Below are positions 20,487 through 30,713 of a stretch of DNA of 64,000 nucleotides, piece by piece. Source of the DNA: Rhodothermaceae bacterium Tc-Br11_B2g6_7 (GTDB taxonomy: Bacteria; Bacteroidota; Rhodothermia; Rhodothermales; Salinibacteraceae). The first letter of the stretch is position 1, and each line of letters opens with the position of its first letter. Location: assembly GCA_001564055.1 (NCBI GenBank), contig LKNB01000001.1, forward strand, positions 62,001 through 126,000, written 5' to 3'. The notes under the pieces were generated by a model. That model made no database searches, was not told the origin of the DNA, and saw only the letters and a program-made list of their open reading frames with translations. Both the position numbers and the translations under genes were made by a program.

Positions 20487-20608
20487 ACACACGACCCCTG
20501 CCCGGTAGGAGGCGTCACGCGTGGCCGCGCACCGGCCACCGTGGCGCCACCCCCGCAGGTGCGATGCACACGCCCTTCTGCCCTTTCCCGCTACAGCCCT
20601 TTATTGCC

Positions 20609-21931
20609 ATGAACAGTGCTACGCCTACAATCACAACGCGCTACCCCTTGTCCGTTCTTGCCGTCATCTTTTGTCTGGTGAGTGCGCTTATCGTTGGGGC
20701 CTGCGATGTACTGGACGTAAGCAACCCCAACACGCTCATAGAAGAGGAACTGGATAATCCAGCCGCGGCCCCCGCGATCGCCAACGGCTCAGAAGCCACG
20801 GTCACCCGTGCCCTCGGCGCTATTCTCGCGCCGTACTCCACGGCCACCGACGAGCTCACCTGGATCGGCTCTCGCGACGCATGGAACGAGCTGGATATCG
20901 GCACGCTGGACAACGCGCTGAATGAATTCACGGACGCTGCTTTCCCCTTTGTGGGCGAAGCTCGCTGGACCGCTGATGAGGCCATCCGGCGCGTCGAGGG
21001 CTTCCGCGAAGCAGACGCACTCGCGAGCGACAACACGCTGGCCCGCGTCTATCTATATGGCGCCATCATTTATACCGGCATCGCCGACATGTTTGACGAT
21101 TTTGTGATCGACTCCGACCGCGGAGAAGGAGCGCCACCCGTTGGCCCGTCCAACATGGATAGCCTGTACGACCGAGCGCTGCAGTACATCGACAGTGGCC
21201 TGGCCCTTGACCCCAACACGGCCCTCACCACCGCCCTGACCGGCATGCGGGCACGGGTCCAATTCAGCCGGGCGGCGTGGAATACCGTTAATCCGGTCTC
21301 GGGCACGCCGCAGGACAACCTCATAAACAATGCGGGTGCGGTAGCAGATGCCCAGGCGGCCCTTGACCTGATGGATGCCTCCTACGTGTTCGCGTTGGGG
21401 ATGGATGGCTCGCTGCCTGGCCTGGTCGTTGGTGACCTCAGCATGGCGCTGCAGGTGAACCAGCGTGCGGAGCTGGGATTCGGCACGTCGTACATTGCGC
21501 CTGAGGATGACGGCACGTTTGGTGAGGTGACCCTGCAGGATCCAATCGATGAGATCGTGGATCCGGTTCTGTCAAATACCATCGAAGGCTTCATCGCCCA
21601 GGCCCAGTATGCGGACATCCCGGTGGTCTCGGCGCGGGAGATGCATCTGATTCTTGCAGAAGCGGCGCTGGCCGGCAACGCGGATGTCAGTTTCGATGAC
21701 CAGATCAATGCTCTGCGCGCACTGGATGGCCTGTCGCCATACACGGGGCAGGTGGACGCCTTTGAGCTGCTCCAGCACAGCCGTAAGGTAAACCTGTACC
21801 TGCAGGGACGCCGGCTGCTGGATCACTACCGGTTCGATGACTCGTCCCCCAAGTGGACGGAAAACGTCCCGGGCACTTTCCTGCCCATTACCATCGTGGA
21901 GATCCGCTCCAACCCCAACCTGAGCCCATGA
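20609..21931 (+). CDS. SusD/RagB-like outer-membrane lipoprotein
   Basis: Lipobox-like IVGACDVLDVSNPN; directly downstream of SusC; SusD-like C-term (LQGRRLLDHYRF...FLPITIVEIRSNPNL). Confidence 0.88.
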   Translation: MNSATPTITTRYPLSVLAVIFCLVSALIVGACDVLDVSNPNTLIEEELDNPAAAPAIANGSEATVTRALGAILAPYSTATDELTWIGSRDAWNELDIGTLDNALNEFTDAAFPFVGEARWTADEAIRRVEGFREADALASDNTLARVYLYGAIIYTGIADMFDDFVIDSDRGEGAPPVGPSNMDSLYDRALQYIDSGLALDPNTALTTALTGMRARVQFSRAAWNTVNPVSGTPQDNLINNAGAVADAQAALDLMDASYVFALGMDGSLPGLVVGDLSMALQVNQRAELGFGTSYIAPEDDGTFGEVTLQDPIDEIVDPVLSNTIEGFIAQAQYADIPVVSAREMHLILAEAALAGNADVSFDDQINALRALDGLSPYTGQVDAFELLQHSRKVNLYLQGRRLLDHYRFDDSSPKWTENVPGTFLPITIVEIRSNPNLSP

Positions 21932-21983
21932 CCATGACGGCTCTGGGCAGCATCTCATTGCGCACGTTCACAACCCTTCGCTT

Positions 21984-22421
21984 ATGCAGTGGCTACGCGA
22001 CATAAGCCTGTGCACAGGGCTCTGTCTTCTGATGGCCGGGTGCGGGCTGGTGCAGGATCCCGCACCCGACACGGCACAGGTTCGGGTTGATGGGGGCGAC
22101 GAGGTGCGCCTGGTAATTTCGACGGAGTTTCTGGCCGGGGTAGACTTTGGTACTGTCGGTGACCCCAATGTGGAAATTCTGAGTGCTGACACGCTGCTGG
22201 TCACGCTCCCGTTCGATACAAGCTACACCATTCGCCAGGACCGTCGCTTCCTGGCGCAGGTTCTCCCAGCCGCCGATACGCTTGGGATGGACGCCGTCCG
22301 GCTGCGGGGGGCCATCGATGGCGATGAGCGGTTTAACCGGACCGCTACCCCGGTAGACTCGCTCCTCCAGTTTGTGTACGTCTACCGCGGCAGCAACCCG
22401 CCGACGGGAGGGCGGCTGTAG
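21984..22421 (+). CDS. Putative lipoprotein of unknown function
   Basis: N-terminal signal with LMAGC lipobox; no recognised domain; co-directional with SusCD. Confidence 0.65.
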   Translation: MQWLRDISLCTGLCLLMAGCGLVQDPAPDTAQVRVDGGDEVRLVISTEFLAGVDFGTVGDPNVEILSADTLLVTLPFDTSYTIRQDRRFLAQVLPAADTLGMDAVRLRGAIDGDERFNRTATPVDSLLQFVYVYRGSNPPTGGRL

Positions 22422-22473
22422 TTACGTGTACCGCCAGTCATAGCCTTAGGCTACTACCGTATCCCACGATCCT

Positions 22474-22650
22474 ATGCTCAGTCCATTGCGAAAGACCATG
22501 AAAAAACCTAATCTGCATGCGGTAATTCTCTGCTTGATGCTTGTCTGCTTCCTGGGGGGCTGCGGCCTCGTAAACTCAGAAGGGAGCGGCGACGATAGCG
22601 GCGGAGATAACCGGGCCTCGATGGTCCAGGTTGATGCCCACACGGCGTAA
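22474..22650 (+). CDS. Putative 58-aa small lipoprotein
   Basis: Manual translation MLSPLRKTMKKPNLHAVILCLMLVCFLGGCGLVNSEGSGDDSGGDNRASMVQVDAHTA*; LGGC lipobox; not in supplied ORF track. Confidence 0.6.
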   Translation: MLSPLRKTMKKPNLHAVILCLMLVCFLGGCGLVNSEGSGDDSGGDNRASMVQVDAHTA

Positions 22651-22690
22651 CACCCGTGCTCTCCCTTTTTTGACGCCCTTCTGCTTCCAC

Positions 22691-24025
22691 ATGATGCCCT
22701 TACGCATAACGCTCCTTGTTCTTGTCCTTCTGATGCTTAGCCTGCCGGATGCCACCGCGCAGGAGCAAACGCACCTGCACTGTGGCACGCTGATCGATCC
22801 AGGCGTGAGCTCGGAGGCGCTTAGCGAACGTACCGTTATTGTCGAAAACGGGGAGGTGGTGGGCGTAGAAGAGGGCTTTACGTTGTGGGAAGACCACGCG
22901 GTGGACCTGCGTTCGTCGTATTGCCTGCCGGGGCTGATCGATCTTCATACGCACCTGTCCAACGAGTTTGAACAGGGAGGGTACATCGACCGGTTTCGGC
23001 TCATGCCTACCGATATGGCATTGCAGGCGGCACGCTATGCCTATATTACGCTGATGGCTGGCTTCACCACTGTTCGTGACATTGGGGGCTCAGAAGGCGT
23101 GGACCTTTCGCTGCGGGACGCCATCAACCGGGGCGACAGCGCCGGGCCGCGTATGTTCGTCGCCGGGCAATCACTGGCCGTTACCGGAGGGCACGCCGAC
23201 CCCACCACGGGGTACCGGGAAGATGTGGTGGGTAACGCAGGCGTAGAGCATGGCGTGGTCAACGGCGAAGCGGCCGCGCGCGAGGCCACGCGGCTCGCCA
23301 TCAAGCGTGGGGCGGATCAGATCAAGATCACGGCCACCGGGGGGGTGCTTTCGCTCAATGCCGATGGTACCCGGCCCCACTTTCAAGAAGATGAGATTGC
23401 TGCCATCGTACGTACGGCCGCTGACCATGGGCTAAAGGTAGCTGCCCATGCCCACGGCGATGAAGGCGTGCAGCGTGCCATTCGTGCTGGTGTTGCGTCG
23501 ATAGAGCACGGAACCTACATGAGCGATGAGACGATGCAGCTCATGATCGACAACGGCGTCTACCTCGTGCCCACGATTACCGCAGGCAAGAGCGTCGCCG
23601 ATTCATCGCGCATTGAGGGCTACTACATTCCATCTGTCGTAGAAAAAGCACAGGAAGTTGGACCCGAGATCCAGGAAATGTTTGCCCGTGCCTACGGGCG
23701 GGGAGTGCCGATTGCGTTCGGGACGGACGCCGGGGTCTTTCGGCATGGCCGGAACGCGGTGGAGTTCGAATACATGGTGGAAGCGGGAATGCCGCCCATG
23801 GAGGCGCTTTACGCTGCCACTGTAAGTGCCGCAGACCTGCTCGATCAGTCGGAGCACCTGGGGTCGCTGGAGGCCGGCAAAATAGCTGATATTATTGCCG
23901 TTCCACGTGACCCGCTGACGGACATCAGCGTCCTGTCGGAGGTCACGTTTGTGATGAAGGAGGGCGTCGTCTATAAACGAGACGGCCAGCCCACCGCCGA
24001 CTACCTGCACGCGATGCAGCGATAG
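22691..24025 (+). CDS. Secreted amidohydrolase (imidazolonepropionase/Xaa-Pro dipeptidase-like)
   Basis: Signal peptide LLVLVLLMLSLPDATAQ; metal motifs LPGLIDLHTHLS, QIKITATGG, VAAHAHG, IEHGTYM, FGTDAGV. Confidence 0.92.
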   Translation: MMPLRITLLVLVLLMLSLPDATAQEQTHLHCGTLIDPGVSSEALSERTVIVENGEVVGVEEGFTLWEDHAVDLRSSYCLPGLIDLHTHLSNEFEQGGYIDRFRLMPTDMALQAARYAYITLMAGFTTVRDIGGSEGVDLSLRDAINRGDSAGPRMFVAGQSLAVTGGHADPTTGYREDVVGNAGVEHGVVNGEAAAREATRLAIKRGADQIKITATGGVLSLNADGTRPHFQEDEIAAIVRTAADHGLKVAAHAHGDEGVQRAIRAGVASIEHGTYMSDETMQLMIDNGVYLVPTITAGKSVADSSRIEGYYIPSVVEKAQEVGPEIQEMFARAYGRGVPIAFGTDAGVFRHGRNAVEFEYMVEAGMPPMEALYAATVSAADLLDQSEHLGSLEAGKIADIIAVPRDPLTDISVLSEVTFVMKEGVVYKRDGQPTADYLHAMQR

Positions 24026-24102
24026 GCGAGGCGTGCAGGGTCGGGAGACGATGCTGTGGGTTGCGCCCGGTTCGGGGCAACCGCAACGGCACTTCGTCAT
24101 GG

Positions 24103-25239
24103 TCATCGGTCGAGATAGAGTTGTAGCAGACGCTCAGCCGCGGCAAAAGAGGTGAGGGTGCCCTCCAGGACCTCCTCCTCAATGTTGCTTAGATGGGACT
24201 GCACCGCCGGGTGTTCGAAGAAGTCCTGTGTGAGGCGCTGTTCGATGCGCTGGTGCATCCAGTAGCGGGCTTGCGCGCGCCGCTGCTCGGCAAAGTGGTC
24301 GTTGGCTTTGATGTGCGTGAGGTACGCCTGAATAGTATCCCATACCGTATCAATGCCCTCGCCAGTCATAGCGGAGCATGTGAGCACGCGCGGCTCCCAG
24401 CCCGAGTCGGTGGGAGGGAAGAGGCGCAGGGCCCGCTCATAGGCTTGCCCGGCCTGCTCCGCGGCACGCGCGTTATCCCCGTCAGCCTTGGTGATGGCGA
24501 TGAGATCCGCCATTTCCATGATGCCCCGCTTAATACCCTGGAGCTCGTCGCCAGCGCCCGCCAGTGCCAACAGCACGAATACGTCGACCATGGAGTGCAC
24601 CGTGATCTCGGACTGCCCCACGCCAACGGTTTCCACGAAGAGGGTGCGGTAGCCAGCCGCCTCACATAGCACGATGGTCTCCCGGGTTTTACGCGCTACG
24701 CCCCCCAGTGACCCCGAGGTGGGGCTGGGGCGGATGTATGCGTTGGGGTGGTTGGCCAGGGCGCCCATGCGGGTCTTGTCACCCAGGATGCTACCCTTGC
24801 TGCGCTCGCTGGAGGGATCCACCGTCAGCACGGCGATCTTTCGGCCATCCTCGGCTAACCTGGTGCCCAGAGCCTCCAGAAAGGTGCTTTTTCCCACCCC
24901 TGGAATACCCGTTATTGCAATACGTTGACTATCACCGGCGAATGGTAAACACGCCCCAATCACGTCTTGCGCCATCGTACGGTGGCGCGGCTGCGTGCTT
25001 TCAACAAGCGTTATCGCGCGGCTGAGGGTTACGCGATCCCCCGCGCGGATGCCTTCCACATAGCGGTCTACAGGCCATGCTGCCGATCGGGGCCGCGCCT
25101 GCAGATCGGGGTTGATGGACGGCGCCTTGCCTGCACTCCGCGACTCACGCCGAGCGGAGCTATGGGGTAACTGTGCGTCGGAATCGGGGCGTTCGGGCGT
25201 TGCGGTATCGTCGGAAGGCGACGAGCCAGAGGTGGGCAT
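24103..25239 (-). CDS. meaB: Methylmalonyl-CoA mutase-associated GTPase MeaB
   Basis: ITGIPGVGKSTFLEALG, VLTVDPSSERSKGSILGDKTRM, FVETVGVGQSE. Confidence 0.95.
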   Translation of the reverse strand: MPTSGSSPSDDTATPERPDSDAQLPHSSARRESRSAGKAPSINPDLQARPRSAAWPVDRYVEGIRAGDRVTLSRAITLVESTQPRHRTMAQDVIGACLPFAGDSQRIAITGIPGVGKSTFLEALGTRLAEDGRKIAVLTVDPSSERSKGSILGDKTRMGALANHPNAYIRPSPTSGSLGGVARKTRETIVLCEAAGYRTLFVETVGVGQSEITVHSMVDVFVLLALAGAGDELQGIKRGIMEMADLIAITKADGDNARAAEQAGQAYERALRLFPPTDSGWEPRVLTCSAMTGEGIDTVWDTIQAYLTHIKANDHFAEQRRAQARYWMHQRIEQRLTQDFFEHPAVQSHLSNIEEEVLEGTLTSFAAAERLLQLYLDR

Positions 25240-25278
25240 GCGAGGGCGGGGGCTGCGCAGGGAAAGGCGGCGCGGGAA

Positions 25279-27438
25279 TCAGGTAGCAGGCTGCAGGTCG
25301 GGGCTGGGCTCCACTTCGTCGAGCAGCACCCGGAGAAGTTGCTGAGCGGCTTCTGCAATGACGGTGCCCGGCCCGAACACGCCAGTGACCCCCGCCGCAT
25401 ACAAGTCATCGTAATCGCCCGGTGGAATGACCCCGCCAACGATCACATGGATATCCTCACGGCCGAAGGCCTTGAGCTCGTCAAGAACTCGTGGCACAAG
25501 GCTCTTGTGGGCGCCAGCCAGACTCGACACGCCAAGGATGTGGACGTCGTTTTCAACCGCTTGGCGGGCGGCCTCCTTTGGCGTCTGAAAAAGTGGGCCG
25601 ACATCAACATCGAAGCCCAGATCAGCAAAAGCGGTGGCGATGACTTTGGACCCGCGGTCGTGGCCATCCTGGCCAAGTTTTGCCACGAGGATACGGGGGC
25701 GCCGCCCGGCCTTTTCTGCAAACGTATCAGCCAGTTCCTGGGCCGTCGCAAAGGCGTCATCTTTGGCTACCTCGGAGGAGTAGACGCCTGAAATCACGCG
25801 GGTCGTGGCCACGTAGCGGCCAAAGACGGATTCCATCGCATCAGAAATTTCGCCAAGGGTAGCGCGGGCGCGGGCCGCTTCCACCGCAGCCGCCAGCAGG
25901 TTCTCGTCGTGCTCCGCGGCATGGCGCACGCCCCGGAGAGCAGATTTCACGTCAGCGTCGTTGCGGGAGGCCTTCACCTGCTTCAGCCGCTGAAGTTGAC
26001 TCCGGCGCACGGCTTCGTTGTCGATCTCCAGTACATCGAGGTCATCCTCCGTATCCCGGCGGTACCGATTGATCCCAACGATGGTCTCCTGCTTTGTGTC
26101 GATGCGGGCCTGTTTGCGGGCAGCGGCCTCCTCGATGCGTTGCTTGGGAAGGCCTTCTTCAATGGCCTTCGTCATGCCTCCCGTTTCTTCGACTTCCTGA
26201 ATGAGCGTCCAGGCCCGTCGCATGAGCCGGTCGGTGAGCCACTCCACATAATACGATCCGCCCCAGAGGTCGACCGCGTGCGTGATGTCGGTTTCCTCCT
26301 GTAGGTAGAGCTGGGTGTTGCGTGCAATCCGCGCCGAGAAGTCAGACGGCAGGGCGATGGCTTCGTCCAGTGCGTTCGTATGGAGCGACTGCGTATGCCC
26401 AAACGCTGCGGCCAGTGCCTCTATGGTGGTGCGCACGACGTTGTTGAAGGGGTCCTGCTCGGTGAGGCTGTAGCCGGAGGTCTGGCAGTGCATCCGTAGC
26501 GCCATGGACTTCGGATTCTTCGGCTCAAAGGGCTTCACGATCCGCGCCCATAGCAGGCGGGCGGCGCGCAGCTTGGCAATCTCCATGAAGTGGTTCATGC
26601 CAATGGCGAAGAAAAACGACAGGCGCGGCGCAAAGTCGTCAACCGCCAGGCCCGCGTTCATGCCCGTTCGGAGGTACTCCAGCCCGTCGGCCAGCGTGTA
26701 GGCCAGCTCCAGATCGGCTGTGGCCCCAGCTTCGTGCATGTGGTAGCCGCTGATGGAGATGGAGTTAAACCGCGGCATGTGCTCGGAGCAGTAGGCGAAG
26801 ATGTCGCCCACGATGCGCATGCTGGGTTTGGGCGGGTAGATGTAGGTGTTGCGGACCATGAACTCCTTCAAGATGTCGTTCTGTATGGTGCCGCTGAGCT
26901 TCTCCGGCGCAACGCCCTGTTCTTCGCCCGCTACAATGAAAAAGGCCAGGACCGGAAGCACCGCCCCGTTCATCGTCATCGACACGGACATCTTCTCCAA
27001 CGGAATGCCGTCGAAGAGAATCTTCATATCCTCAACCGTATCGATGGCCACGCCGGCCTTGCCTACGTCGCCGGCTACCCGCTCGTGGTCGGAGTCGTAG
27101 CCGCGGTGGGTGGCCAGGTCAAACGCGACAGAGAGCCCACGCTGCCCCTCAGCAAGGGCCTTTCGGTAGAACGCGTTCGACTCCTCGGCGGTAGAGAAGC
27201 CAGCGTACTGCCGGATGGTCCACGGCTTGATGTTGTACATCGTACTGTAGGGCCCACGTAGATACGGCGGCAGTCCCGCCGCGTATTCCAAATGATCGAC
27301 GTCGTTGAGCGCCTCAGGGCCGAGGCGGGGCGGCACCTCGATGTGCTCGGGGGTAGACCACGCATCTCCCGTCGCCTCATCCGAGGACTGACGGGGTGTA
27401 TCGAAGGAGGGCGAGCGCGAGCTGAAATCCGGACGCAT
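25279..27438 (-). CDS. mutB: Methylmalonyl-CoA mutase, large (B12-binding) subunit
   Basis: [34 protein letters not shown]12 motif [10 protein letters not shown]. Confidence 0.97.
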   Translation of the reverse strand: MRPDFSSRSPSFDTPRQSSDEATGDAWSTPEHIEVPPRLGPEALNDVDHLEYAAGLPPYLRGPYSTMYNIKPWTIRQYAGFSTAEESNAFYRKALAEGQRGLSVAFDLATHRGYDSDHERVAGDVGKAGVAIDTVEDMKILFDGIPLEKMSVSMTMNGAVLPVLAFFIVAGEEQGVAPEKLSGTIQNDILKEFMVRNTYIYPPKPSMRIVGDIFAYCSEHMPRFNSISISGYHMHEAGATADLELAYTLADGLEYLRTGMNAGLAVDDFAPRLSFFFAIGMNHFMEIAKLRAARLLWARIVKPFEPKNPKSMALRMHCQTSGYSLTEQDPFNNVVRTTIEALAAAFGHTQSLHTNALDEAIALPSDFSARIARNTQLYLQEETDITHAVDLWGGSYYVEWLTDRLMRRAWTLIQEVEETGGMTKAIEEGLPKQRIEEAAARKQARIDTKQETIVGINRYRRDTEDDLDVLEIDNEAVRRSQLQRLKQVKASRNDADVKSALRGVRHAAEHDENLLAAAVEAARARATLGEISDAMESVFGRYVATTRVISGVYSSEVAKDDAFATAQELADTFAEKAGRRPRILVAKLGQDGHDRGSKVIATAFADLGFDVDVGPLFQTPKEAARQAVENDVHILGVSSLAGAHKSLVPRVLDELKAFGREDIHVIVGGVIPPGDYDDLYAAGVTGVFGPGTVIAEAAQQLLRVLLDEVEPSPDLQPAT

Positions 27439-27456
27439 GAGGGTAGGCGGGTAGGG

Positions 27457-29325
27457 TCAGGAGATACCGAGGAGGGACTGCAGGTGCGACAGCGTATCGA
27501 GGAGTGGGGCGCGGCGGTGGATGAAAGCTGCAGCGCCGGCGGTGCGGAGGGCGGAGACGTCATCTGCCGGGTACCCGGCTACGACGATGGGCTGGGAAAG
27601 CCCCCGGGCGTCACGGGCAGCGGCCAGGTCAGGCACGAGCGTACGGTAGGCCTCATCGCTGGAGCATAGCACGAGGAGGTCAGCGCCTGCTTGCTCGGCG
27701 GCATCCAGGCCAGCCTCTACGTCAGCGTACCCGGTCGACTCATGAATGGCGAGGCCCGCACAGCCGAGGTAGTTACGGGAAAAGGTGGCGCGGGCCGCGC
27801 GCATGCCCCGGGGGCCGATGGGTAGGAGGGCGGCCTTGGGGCGGTGCCCGTGTGCCTCGGCATACTGGTCGGTGCGGTAGCGCAACTGCTCCACGTCTGC
27901 GGCGAGCCGCGACCGAACCAGTGTGCGTATTTCGTCGGCTGCCTCGGACGGCCGCGGTACGTCATCGGGCAGGGGATGGGACGCGGCCTCTGCAGGTGCC
28001 GCAGGCGGCACGGCGCGGGTCTCGTTCATGTCGGGATAGTGCGTCGCGCCCACCAGGATGCGCTCTCGCTCGTCTACCTCCTGCGCCTGCTGGCTGGCAT
28101 GGGTGGCGACGGCATCTTGGATGAGCCCATTCCGTAAGGCCGCACGGAGGCCGCCGGCGGCCTCAATGTCCTGGAAAAAGGCCCATGCGGCTTCGGCGAG
28201 TTGCTGCGTTAGCGTCTCCAGGTAGTGGGAACCAGCGGCGGGATCCTCCACAAAGCCCAGGTGCGATTCCAGCCTCAGGATAAGCTGCGTATTGCGCGCA
28301 ATGCGACGGCCGAGGGCATCGGCTTCGGGATTGAGCGCGTCGTACGGCTGCACGATCAGCGCATCGCAGCCCCCCACGATGGCGGCTGCGGCTGCCGTCG
28401 TGCCTCGCAGCATATTGGTGTAGGGCGCATAGGCAGTAAGGGGCCGCTCGGCGACGGAAGCCACGAGCGGAGGAACCGCTTCCGGCGCATCGTAGGCCGA
28501 AAGCACATCGGGCAGCAGCAGGCGCAGGGCACGAAGGCTGCCCACTTCCAGGGGGTAAGAGGTGCCGACTGTGGTGCGGAGGTGGAGATGGTTTGCCGCA
28601 GCGCCGGGGTCGATCCCTTCGCTATGGGCCGCGGCCAGGTACTCGCTCACGCCGGCCAGTGCATAGCCGATCTGGTGCACGGCAGACCCACCAGCTTCGC
28701 CTACCATGGTGGCATCTACACCGAGCAGACGCACGTTTGGCGCCTGCGCATCAGCCACGGATGCCATCAAGCGCTGCATGCCGGTATCCACATCGCCGGC
28801 ACCGGCTACTGCCCAGGCCGCCATTGGGTCTGCGAGCAGGAGGCCAGCAGGCGCAGAGGGGTGCGTTTGCAGACGCTCACGAAGCGCGGCCACCGTGCGC
28901 GCCTCGGGGTCCTCCAGGCGGAGGTGGAGCCGCATGCCCTGTGCGGATTGCAAAAGGTCATCCCACGCTGCAGTCGTCAGCGCCGGCATCCCGGTCAGTT
29001 GGTCTGCAGACACGCGACCCGTTAACGCCAGTGCCTCAGCGCCCCCCGTGCGCGCCTCCTCCACTGTGGCAGTCGTGATAGGGGCATCCAACGGTTGCAC
29101 AACAGTCCAGGCCCGGGACCGGCGGTTCAGGGGCGGCCGTCGCTGGTCAAGATCTTCCGTGCGGTAGAACGGCCGCAACGTAACCCCTTCAGCAGGTGCC
29201 CAGTGTAGGTCTGCTGCCGACGACTGGCTTCCCAGATCGCGCGCAACCCGTGCGTGCCACTCCGAGGTAGGGGTGGGAGGGAAGTGCTCCGCAAGGTTCA
29301 GGGGCGTTGCCGGTGCGTCAGCCAT
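27457..29325 (-). CDS. mutA: Methylmalonyl-CoA mutase, small subunit
   Basis: Mutase barrel sequence upstream of mutB; C-term B12-like domain lacking DxHxxG; start MADAPATPL. Confidence 0.9.
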   Translation of the reverse strand: MADAPATPLNLAEHFPPTPTSEWHARVARDLGSQSSAADLHWAPAEGVTLRPFYRTEDLDQRRPPLNRRSRAWTVVQPLDAPITTATVEEARTGGAEALALTGRVSADQLTGMPALTTAAWDDLLQSAQGMRLHLRLEDPEARTVAALRERLQTHPSAPAGLLLADPMAAWAVAGAGDVDTGMQRLMASVADAQAPNVRLLGVDATMVGEAGGSAVHQIGYALAGVSEYLAAAHSEGIDPGAAANHLHLRTTVGTSYPLEVGSLRALRLLLPDVLSAYDAPEAVPPLVASVAERPLTAYAPYTNMLRGTTAAAAAIVGGCDALIVQPYDALNPEADALGRRIARNTQLILRLESHLGFVEDPAAGSHYLETLTQQLAEAAWAFFQDIEAAGGLRAALRNGLIQDAVATHASQQAQEVDERERILVGATHYPDMNETRAVPPAAPAEAASHPLPDDVPRPSEAADEIRTLVRSRLAADVEQLRYRTDQYAEAHGHRPKAALLPIGPRGMRAARATFSRNYLGCAGLAIHESTGYADVEAGLDAAEQAGADLLVLCSSDEAYRTLVPDLAAARDARGLSQPIVVAGYPADDVSALRTAGAAAFIHRRAPLLDTLSHLQSLLGIS

Positions 29326-29405
29326 AGACAAGACGGTAAGCGTTGGTTGTCGAGTGTAAGATTGGACGAAGGCGGGCCCATGCTGATCCGCGCGGCTGGC
29401 TCCCA

Positions 29406-29987
29406 TCAGTCGGGGACGGATCGTGGGGCCGGAGGTAAGGAGTGCGTGGTGGTATCCATCACTGCCCGGTACCTGCGCACGAGGTCGTAAATGGCAATGC
29501 CGTAAGCGACCGCCACATTCAGCGAGTGCTTCACACCAAACTGGGGGAGCTCCAGCGCGAGATCGGCCTGCTGAACCAAGGCGGAGCGTACACCGTCTAC
29601 CTCGTTGCCTACAATAAGGCCCAGTGGAAACGCCTCCGCCGGCACCGCGGAAGGGGACACCGGGTCATCGGTAATCTCAAGCGCCGCGATGGTATGCCCG
29701 GTGGCGCGGAGGTGCGCGATGGCGTCGGCCGGGTCGGCATGGTGCGACCAGGGAACCGTTTTCTCAGCCCCCAGTGCCGTCTTGCGCAGGCCCCGGTGCT
29801 CCGGGGTACCGGTGTAACCCGTCAGGTGCACATGCTCCACCAGGGCGGCATCGGAGGTGCGGAAGATCGACCCGACATTATAAATAGACCGTACATTGTC
29901 AACAACTACCGAAATCGGGTGCCGGGGGCCGGTTTCCACTTGATCGGGAGCTGCGCGCGGTATTTCTTCCAGCCGGAGTTTACGCAT
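29406..29987 (-). CDS. TrmH/SpoU-family RNA 2'-O-methyltransferase
   Basis: VVVDNVRSIYNVGSIFRTSDAA, GLIVGNEVDGV, LPQFGVKHSLNVAVAYGIAIYDL. Confidence 0.92.
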   Translation of the reverse strand: MRKLRLEEIPRAAPDQVETGPRHPISVVVDNVRSIYNVGSIFRTSDAALVEHVHLTGYTGTPEHRGLRKTALGAEKTVPWSHHADPADAIAHLRATGHTIAALEITDDPVSPSAVPAEAFPLGLIVGNEVDGVRSALVQQADLALELPQFGVKHSLNVAVAYGIAIYDLVRRYRAVMDTTTHSLPPAPRSVPD

Positions 29988-30064
29988 GAGGCGTGGTATA
30001 GCGGATATGCCGTGTAGTAACGATAACGCGCCTCAACAGACGTCCACGAACAGAGGGTAGATCC

Positions 30065-30682
30065 ATGCACGCCACAGCCACGTCCCCCTTCCACCACCTT
30101 GCCATTGTGTTGGTGGCTGTACTGCTGCTTTCGGCGCTCACGGGGTGCCAGTCGCTGCGGGAGATTAGCTCGCTGCGGCAGGTTGACTTCGCGCTGGACC
30201 GTGTTTCGGGCGCACAACTCGCTGGAATTGATATAGAACGCGTCCGTTCGTACAACGATCTCACGGGCTCGGATCTACTGCGCGTGGGCAGGGCTGTCTC
30301 ACAGAATGAGATGCCCTTTCAATTTACTGTGCACGTGAGTGCCAACAACCCGGAAGAAAACCAGCGGCAGGCGCGCATGGTGGCCTTCGACTGGACGCTG
30401 CTGCTGGACGAGCGCGAAACCATTGCCGGCACCTTCAACGAAACGGTGCGGCTACCTGCCGGTGAAGTTGTTGACGTGCCCCTGCGCATGGAACTGGACT
30501 TACTGAACTTTTTCGAGCGTAGTGCGCGGGACCTTGTGGAACTGGCACTCGCTGTAGCAGGGGCTGAGGGCGCATCCAGTCGCATTCAGCTCCGCGCACG
30601 TCCCTCAATCGATACCCCGATCGGGCCGATCCGTTACCCGAATGACATCACCATTGTGAGCCGAGACGTCGGTACGCCTTAA
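30065..30682 (+). CDS. LEA type 2-like lipoprotein
   Basis: Signal with LTGC lipobox; WHy/LEA2-like layout (VDFALDRVSGAQLAGIDIERV...VHVSANNPEE). Confidence 0.6.
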   Translation: MHATATSPFHHLAIVLVAVLLLSALTGCQSLREISSLRQVDFALDRVSGAQLAGIDIERVRSYNDLTGSDLLRVGRAVSQNEMPFQFTVHVSANNPEENQRQARMVAFDWTLLLDERETIAGTFNETVRLPAGEVVDVPLRMELDLLNFFERSARDLVELALAVAGAEGASSRIQLRARPSIDTPIGPIRYPNDITIVSRDVGTP

Positions 30683-30713
30683 CACTTTAATTCTATCTTT
30701 CCCCACACGCTCT

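Noticed and set aside
20521-20539. GTGGCCG-N5-CGGCCAC hairpin between susC and susD
   Set aside because: Short, no T-run, in very GC-rich spacer; expected by chance at this composition.
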